Source of the DNA: Candidatus Borrarchaeota archaeon
GTDB lineage: Archaea > Asgardarchaeota > Sifarchaeia > Borrarchaeales > Borrarchaeaceae
Assembly (NCBI GenBank): GCA_016840645.1
Contig: JAEORY010000148.1
Location: 1 to 8,591, forward strand
Reading direction: 5' to 3'
DNA: 8,591 nucleotides
Shown: in pieces, positions 4,462-8,591 of the stretch
How the letters are laid out: each line of letters starts with the position of its first letter
Position numbering within the stretch: the stretch's first letter is position 1
Notes under the pieces: generated by a model
Database searches by the model: none
Told to the model about the DNA's origin: nothing
What the model saw: the letters and a program-made list of their open reading frames with translations, nothing else
Position numbers and translations under genes: made by a program

Positions 4462-5607
4462 ATGCTAGAAACAGAATGTAAACGATTGTTCCTTTCTGGG
4501 AATGAAGCGCTGTGCGAGGGGGCTCTTTATGCAGGATGCGACTTTTATGCCGGATACCCGATTACACCCGCGTCAGAAATAATTGAAATTTTATCTAAGC
4601 GCATGCCGGCATTAGGAAGAGTATCTATGCAACTTGAAGACGAAATAAGTTCACTCGCGGCAGTCATTGGGGCATCACTAGCAGGGGCAAAAGCAATGAC
4701 GGCTACTTCTGGTCCTGGTGTGTCTTTAATGTTAGAGAATTTAGGTTTGGCAGTAATGTGTGAGGTTCCGCTCGTTATAGCAAATATTATGCGGGGGGGT
4801 CCTAGTACAGGACTGCCGACAAAACCAGCACAGGGAGACGTTATGCAGGCTAGATATGGATCTCATGGAGATTATGAACTCGTAGCATTGATTCCTAATT
4901 CTGTACAAGAATCATTTGACTTAATAATAGAAGCATTTAACATATCAGAAATGCTTAGGACTCCTGTAATCCTCTTATCTTCGGCAGATGTCGCACATAT
5001 GCGAGAGACTGTTTTCATTCCTGAAGAAGGTACAATTCCTGTAATAAATCGAAGAGTACCTTCCAAAGTAAAGACTGATTTCAAACCTTTTGATAACAAT
5101 TCACCTGATTTAGTACCACCTATGCCTATTTTCGGTTCAGGTTATAACACACATTACACGGGTCTCACACATGACGAATATGGTTTTCCTTCTGATGACC
5201 CTGTTGTTCATACCAAATTAATTGAACGTCTTAAGAATAAAATCACAAATAAACTCAATGAGATTACAAAAATAGACACAAAATATCTAGAAGATGCTGA
5301 ATTAATAGTCATCTCGTACGGAAGCCCCTCAAGAGCAGCTCTTCAAGCAGCTATGGATGCCAGGGATGAAGGATTAAAGGTTGGATATATTCGCTTGATT
5401 ACTCTTTGGCCATTTCCTTTAAAAATACTTAAAAAACTGTGTGAAAGTGCCAATAAACTTCTCGTGTTAGAATTAAACATGGGTCAAATTGTAAACCAAG
5501 TTCGTTTGCTTGGTAATGAAAATGTATATTTCTATCCTAAACTTGGGGGTACACTATATACGCCCAATGAAATTTTGTCAGAAATACGGCGGTGTCTGAA
5601 AAAATGA
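4462..5607 (+). CDS. korA: 2-oxoacid:ferredoxin oxidoreductase, alpha subunit (KorA type)
   Basis: This subunit, with KorB, decarboxylates a 2-oxoacid with CoA to an acyl-CoA and passes electrons to ferredoxin in the cytoplasm; KorA likeness points to 2-oxoglutarate and succinyl-CoA. Seen: GYPITPASEI at 31-40, the Glu-rich EDEISSLAAVIGAS at 59-72 that contacts the thiamine cofactor in this family, TSGPG at 82-86, and RGGPSTGLPTKPAQGD at 111-126, all hallmarks of the pyrimidine-binding domain; the C-terminal half (from about 280, LIVISYGSPSRAA...) is the transketolase-C-like domain. At 381 aa it is a stand-alone alpha without a fused gamma domain. ATG at 4462 has GGTG at 4451-4454. It overlaps korB by ATGA. 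The IscB right-end hairpin/T-run ends about 28 bp upstream of its ATG. Confidence 0.93.
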   Translation: MLETECKRLFLSGNEALCEGALYAGCDFYAGYPITPASEIIEILSKRMPALGRVSMQLEDEISSLAAVIGASLAGAKAMTATSGPGVSLMLENLGLAVMCEVPLVIANIMRGGPSTGLPTKPAQGDVMQARYGSHGDYELVALIPNSVQESFDLIIEAFNISEMLRTPVILLSSADVAHMRETVFIPEEGTIPVINRRVPSKVKTDFKPFDNNSPDLVPPMPIFGSGYNTHYTGLTHDEYGFPSDDPVVHTKLIERLKNKITNKLNEITKIDTKYLEDAELIVISYGSPSRAALQAAMDARDEGLKVGYIRLITLWPFPLKILKKLCESANKLLVLELNMGQIVNQVRLLGNENVYFYPKLGGTLYTPNEILSEIRRCLKK

Positions 5608-6518
5608 TGGAAACTGCTCAAAAAGAAACTAAAGAACGAGAAAAACACCCACTTCAGAAATATTTCAGAAAAGAACGTTTCCCAACGATGTTCTGTCCTG
5701 GTTGCGGTAACGGAATTGTTATGAGTGCTGTTATGCGGGCAATTGACAACCTAACACATTTTAACGTCGACAACACGGTTTTTGTGTCAGGTATTGGTTG
5801 TGCGGGACGAATCCCCGGTTATATTTTAGCTGATTCTATACATACTACACATGGTAGAGCGATACCTGTGGCTACAGGCATTAAGATGTTCAACCCAGAT
5901 TTAGAGGTAATTGTTTTTGGCGGAGACGGAGATATTACCGCCATAGGGGGCAATCATCTTTTACATGCGGCACGTCGCCATATAGATTTAACCGTTGTGT
6001 GCGTAAATAATCTCAACTACGGACTTACTGGGGGTCAATTTAGCCCAACAACTCCTGTAGGTGCTTCTACCTATACTACACCTTATGGAAACATAGAAGG
6101 GTTTTTCGACTTTGCAGAGCTGATCTCTCTCGCTGGAGCTGCGTATTCAGCACGATGGACTACGAACCACCCCCGTAGAATTACGAAGAGTGTTGAAAAA
6201 GCTCTTCTCAAAAAGGGTTTTGCATACGTTGAAGTGGTTTCACAATGTCCAACTTCTTTTGGAAGGCATAATGTATCCGCAAAACCAAAAAAATTCATGG
6301 AATGGCTTAAATCGAACTCAATTCATGTTGACGAAGTTAGAGATAAGTGTATGACAAAGATTGACGTTGAGGGAAAACTTGTCATTGGTGAGTTCATAGA
6401 TGTTGAGTTACCAGAGTTGACCGAAGAATATAAAAAATTAATCGAAGGCATAAAAGACGGCACAATCAAAGCCAAGAAGCCTCGTCTTGACTGGCTCGAA
6501 CTGGCGATACGAGCATAA
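5604..6518 (+). CDS. korB: 2-oxoacid:ferredoxin oxidoreductase, beta subunit (KorB type)
   Basis: This subunit carries the thiamine diphosphate and a [4Fe-4S] cluster of the KorA/KorB enzyme. Counting from ATG 5604: CPGCG at 31-35, SGIGCAG with C66, and SQCPT with C215 give the four cluster cysteines at the spacing known for archaeal beta subunits; GDGDITAIGG at 107-116 and NNLNYGLTGGQ at 135-145 form the TPP/magnesium motif. The frame opens at GTG 5592, but ATG 5604 is chosen because it overlaps the korA stop as ATGA, the usual sign of coupled translation; an adjacent ATG at 5607 is also possible. 304 aa is a normal length. korC (gamma) and korD (ferredoxin-like delta) do not follow, so the enzyme is either a two-subunit form or gets these subunits from another locus. 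Confidence 0.94.
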   Translation: MMETAQKETKEREKHPLQKYFRKERFPTMFCPGCGNGIVMSAVMRAIDNLTHFNVDNTVFVSGIGCAGRIPGYILADSIHTTHGRAIPVATGIKMFNPDLEVIVFGGDGDITAIGGNHLLHAARRHIDLTVVCVNNLNYGLTGGQFSPTTPVGASTYTTPYGNIEGFFDFAELISLAGAAYSARWTTNHPRRITKSVEKALLKKGFAYVEVVSQCPTSFGRHNVSAKPKKFMEWLKSNSIHVDEVRDKCMTKIDVEGKLVIGEFIDVELPELTEEYKKLIEGIKDGTIKAKKPRLDWLELAIRA

Positions 6519-6534
6519 GAGTCAACTACCCCTC

Positions 6535-6552
6535 CCTTTCGGAAAGGATTTT
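6535..6552 (+). terminator. Weak terminator after korB
   Basis: CCTTT (6535-6539) pairs with AAAGG (6543-6547) around CGG, followed by ATTTT. It begins 17 bp after the korB stop. The stem is short, so the call is modest. Confidence 0.4.
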
Positions 6553-6614
6553 CTCGCAGATATTAGATAAACTTTCAATATGATTTAAATTTCAAAGTAT
6601 TGTAAGTCATACTC

Positions 6615-6624
6615 TTTTTATATG
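6615..6624 (+). promoter_or_regulatory. TATA box of the 499-aa gene
   Basis: TTTTTATATG lies between two AT-rich stretches 80-90 bp before the ATG at 6706, predicting a start near 6645 and a leader of about 60 nt. The leader ends in GAGAGG, seven bases before the ATG. The same 10-mer occurs at 98-107. Confidence 0.45.
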
Positions 6625-6705
6625 ATTTTTCGGATAACCATTAAGTGAGAGATTAATCTGTAAGAAGAATGATGATTAAAACCTAGGACTCTGAGAGGAC
6701 AAACA

Positions 6706-8205
6706 ATGGCTGATAAAGTTAAAGACGTCCCCCGCAAGCTATTGGATGGCTATCTTAAAAAGTTGGAGACACAAGGAGAAATAGATTCTGCCTTCATACG
6801 TGAGTCTGTATGGAATGCCAATTGGAAGGAAGAATTAAAATCACACATTTCTCAAAAACCTATGCGAATCTTAGAAAGAATTCGTGATCTTGATGAATTG
6901 CTTGAAAAAATTAAACAGATCACTATGAATATGGTTGAAGGAGAAATTGGGGGGGAGATGACAGAAGTCTTAATAAGATATGCAAAAACTTTAGATGTCA
7001 TTTCTCAGGAAATCTCCTATGAAACAGCCTATGTAGCTTATGAGATCAACGATCCAGTCACTGGTAAAATGATACCTATTCAGGACGAGTATTTGGATAT
7101 TGCTATAGCCTTAAGAACCGCAGCAATAGTTTTTGAAGATTTAGTCATTGGTTTGCTTAAGAAATCACAGTTATCTACAGAGATCTATGATCGTGTTGCT
7201 AATTTATATTTAAAAGCATCTAATCTTTTTCATACATCATCACTTTATTCTTCTTTAGTAACAGGTCAATCTATTCCTGAATTTCTCTTATCTGATCATT
7301 TAGAAGCACACGCCCTATGTGCAAGGGCTGAAGCACAACATATTTTAGCTGTAAAAGAAGATAGAGCCCAGAATTTTACTCATGCCGCCCAGATTTATGC
7401 AGGGGCATCAATTCTTTTTAAGAACGCATCTAACCTTTTTTTGATTACGAATAAATCTGAAGAAGCTAATGGACGATCAAAATTTGAATTAGGATATTCA
7501 TGTAACTCTATGGCTTTAGCCACTGTAAATGAAGACCCCTGTGAAGCTATTGGATATTGGAAACGTGCTATGCATCATTTTGAGACGGGTTCGCGTTTAT
7601 TTCCCTCAGATCGTATTGATGAAATGACAACAACTGCATCCAACTTGATATCTACACTAGAACAAAATTTAAGCATAGCAAGTAAAAATTGTGCAGGAAC
7701 TCCATATTCAGCCGAAGATGTTTCTGATTTTGAGGCTAAAGTAATTGCAACTGAACCACAACCAATCATCCAACCTAAACGAAGCCAGTCTTCTATAACT
7801 GTAGAGCAATCTGCAGAGCAGCCTGTTATAATAGAAGAAGCAGTTGAAGTAGAGGAAGCAGTTGAAGTAGAAGAAGCCAGAGTAGAAAAAGCTGTTGTAG
7901 TAGAGAAACTGGCTGAACGTATTGAAATGGGCACACCTCTTGCTGCAGAATCAGTAAGTGAATCTAGTGAAACACCAATAGTTCCTATCCCTGGAACGCG
8001 TTATGCTGCACAACTTCAAGCAAAGGACGGAAAATATATTCTAAAAGTCTTTGCTGGAAAAGAATTGAAGAAAGAAGTCAATTTAAGATCTACAGGGCAC
8101 TACGATATTATGGGGGGTATAGCAAGTTCAGTATCCCTCAGTATATCTCCACATATCTTGAGCAAGGTCGCACTTTCCCTTAAAAAATTGTTGCAGCAAA
8201 CTTAG
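6706..8205 (+). CDS. Helical BRO1/ALIX-like protein with acidic repeat linker, 499 aa (tentative)
   Basis: No family is certain. Residues 1-325 are almost all helix. The stretch about 160-250 follows the pattern of the eukaryotic BRO1 domain: a run of helices with LYLKASNLFHTSSLYSSL, a loop with acidic and Pro residues (QSIPEFLLSD), then HALCARAEAQHIL and later AAQIYAGAS, which line up by eye with the ALIX sequence order of an FxYL-like helix, a DLS loop, the LAQAQE helix and an AKLA helix. BRO1 proteins bind ESCRT-III tails at membranes; Asgard archaea have ESCRT systems, so such a role is possible but inferred. A TPR-like or MIT-like helical repeat is an alternative. Residues about 345-425 are a disordered acidic linker with EAVEVE repeats, and about 428-499 form a small alpha/beta C-terminal domain. 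No signal peptide or membrane helix. ATG 6706 has GAGAGG at 6693-6698. Confidence 0.9.
   Translation: MADKVKDVPRKLLDGYLKKLETQGEIDSAFIRESVWNANWKEELKSHISQKPMRILERIRDLDELLEKIKQITMNMVEGEIGGEMTEVLIRYAKTLDVISQEISYETAYVAYEINDPVTGKMIPIQDEYLDIAIALRTAAIVFEDLVIGLLKKSQLSTEIYDRVANLYLKASNLFHTSSLYSSLVTGQSIPEFLLSDHLEAHALCARAEAQHILAVKEDRAQNFTHAAQIYAGASILFKNASNLFLITNKSEEANGRSKFELGYSCNSMALATVNEDPCEAIGYWKRAMHHFETGSRLFPSDRIDEMTTTASNLISTLEQNLSIASKNCAGTPYSAEDVSDFEAKVIATEPQPIIQPKRSQSSITVEQSAEQPVIIEEAVEVEEAVEVEEARVEKAVVVEKLAERIEMGTPLAAESVSESSETPIVPIPGTRYAAQLQAKDGKYILKVFAGKELKKEVNLRSTGHYDIMGGIASSVSLSISPHILSKVALSLKKLLQQT
7837..7872 (+). repeat. 18-bp tandem repeat, two copies, inside the 499-aa gene
   Basis: Two copies of an 18-nt unit (GAAGCAGTTGAAGTAGAG, last base differing) encode EAVEVE twice; a decayed third unit (EARVEK) follows. 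The near-identity at DNA level suggests recent slippage in a linker under little length constraint. Confidence 0.85.
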
Positions 8206-8350
8206 TTTCAAAGAAAAACAGACATCCATTGTATTTTCCTATTAACAACATCTTATTTTTCAGTATGATTATTATTATCCTTTGATTTGAGCTAGTTCTC
8301 AAAAGACTTCATTTTCAACTAATTCTAATATCTAAAATAGTTCTTTCAGG

Positions 8351-8367
8351 GTATTTACAACAAATAC
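8351..8367 (+). terminator. Small hairpin, possible terminator
   Basis: GTATTT pairs with AAATAC around ACAAC, with flanking GG and CCC able to extend it past a mismatch. It is followed by GATATTTTC. It lies 146 bp after the stop of the 499-aa gene, rather far for its terminator. Confidence 0.25.
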
Positions 8368-8406
8368 ACCCGATATTTTCTAGACCCTTTGTGATAATCT
8401 TGGGTG

Positions 8407-8460
8407 CCAACTCATACGCGCGCGAAATGGTAAGTTTCCAACTCACTACGCGCACGCAAA
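8407..8460. repeat. Imperfect direct repeat pair, GC-rich
   Basis: CCAACTCA-TACGCGCGCGAAA starts at 8407 and CCAACTCACTACGCGCACGCAAA at 8438, a 31-nt period. They are about 85 percent alike by eye and stand out as CG-rich (ACGCGCGCG) in AT-rich DNA. Confidence 0.7.
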
Positions 8461-8556
8461 CCCCAATTTCAGTACATGACCTCCATAGATGACTGAACCT
8501 AACTATACGTATTGGAAAACCAAATAGTTTAAATAATAGTCCTTATATTTTAAATA

Positions 8557-8590
8557 TTTGAACACACCCTAAATTTAGGTAGTGTTCAAA
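8557..8590. promoter_or_regulatory. 34-nt near-perfect palindrome next to a TATA-like box
   Basis: TTTGAACAC (8557-8565) is perfectly inverted as GTGTTCAAA (8582-8590). Between them CCTAAATTTAGG (8568-8579) is itself a perfect palindrome, so only two positions per side mismatch. TTATATTTTAAATA lies directly upstream (8543-8556), so on the plus strand the palindrome begins at the TATA box and covers the expected start site: an operator layout. A transposon terminus is the other possibility. Confidence 0.6.
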
Positions 8591-8591
8591 G

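Larger units (their letters stand above)
8206..8591. other. 386-bp non-coding right end
   Basis: No open frame or known RNA is evident. The stretch holds scattered T-runs just after the stop, a small hairpin at 8351-8367, a GC-rich direct repeat pair at 8407-8460, TATA-like sequence at about 8543-8556 and a long palindrome at 8557-8590. The last two look like the control region of a plus-strand gene starting beyond the window. Confidence 0.5.

Noticed and set aside
7575..7934. Minus-strand 119-aa Ser/Thr-rich frame
   Set aside because: Low-complexity mirror of the acidic repeat linker of the 499-aa gene.
8407..8460. CRISPR array
   Set aside because: Only two imperfect copies with a gap of about 10 nt between them, too short for spacers, and no cas genes.

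Overview
The window looks archaeal. It is AT-rich, several genes have TATA-like boxes followed by GGAG/GGTG ribosome-binding sites, TTG or GTG starts are frequent, and it carries an archaeal-type ferredoxin-dependent 2-oxoacid oxidoreductase operon. A helical protein at 6706-8205 has a pattern resembling the eukaryotic BRO1/ALIX domain. That makes an Asgard lineage an attractive guess, but nothing here proves it.

Left part (1-2735): the last codons of an upstream gene; a 445-aa coiled-coil membrane protein of unknown function (129-1466); a weak ribbon-helix-helix-like reading frame on the minus strand (1389-1667); a promoter followed by a structured segment and a strong hairpin-plus-T terminator with no convincing ORF on that strand (about 1766-1990), which reads as an independent non-coding RNA; a very short single-repeat rubrerythrin/ferritin-like protein (1986-2189, minus); and a small unknown protein with a near-leaderless promoter (2471-2734, minus).

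Middle (about 2860-4434): an IscB element. An intact iscB gene (RuvC and HNH nuclease, ancestor-like relative of Cas9) is preceded by about 300 nt of highly structured omega RNA (HEARO RNA) and followed by a hairpin resembling the one at its left end. No tnpA transposase is present, so the element is non-autonomous or domesticated. It sits directly in front of korA, leaving only about 28 bp between the right-end hairpin/T-run and the korA start. A TATA-like box just left of the element may now drive the omega RNA and may once have been the korAB promoter.

Right part: korA and korB (4462-6518, overlapping ATGA) encode the alpha and beta subunits of a 2-oxoacid (probably 2-oxoglutarate) ferredoxin oxidoreductase, with gamma and delta subunits absent from the window. 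Then comes the 499-aa BRO1-like protein with an acidic tandem-repeat linker, and a 386-bp non-coding end holding a GC-spiked direct repeat pair and a 34-nt near-perfect palindrome next to a TATA-like box, probably the control region of a gene beyond the right edge.

The most interesting items are the archaeal IscB/omega RNA unit and its position relative to korAB, the unassigned ncRNA at 1766-1990, the BRO1-like protein and the minimal ferritin-like protein.
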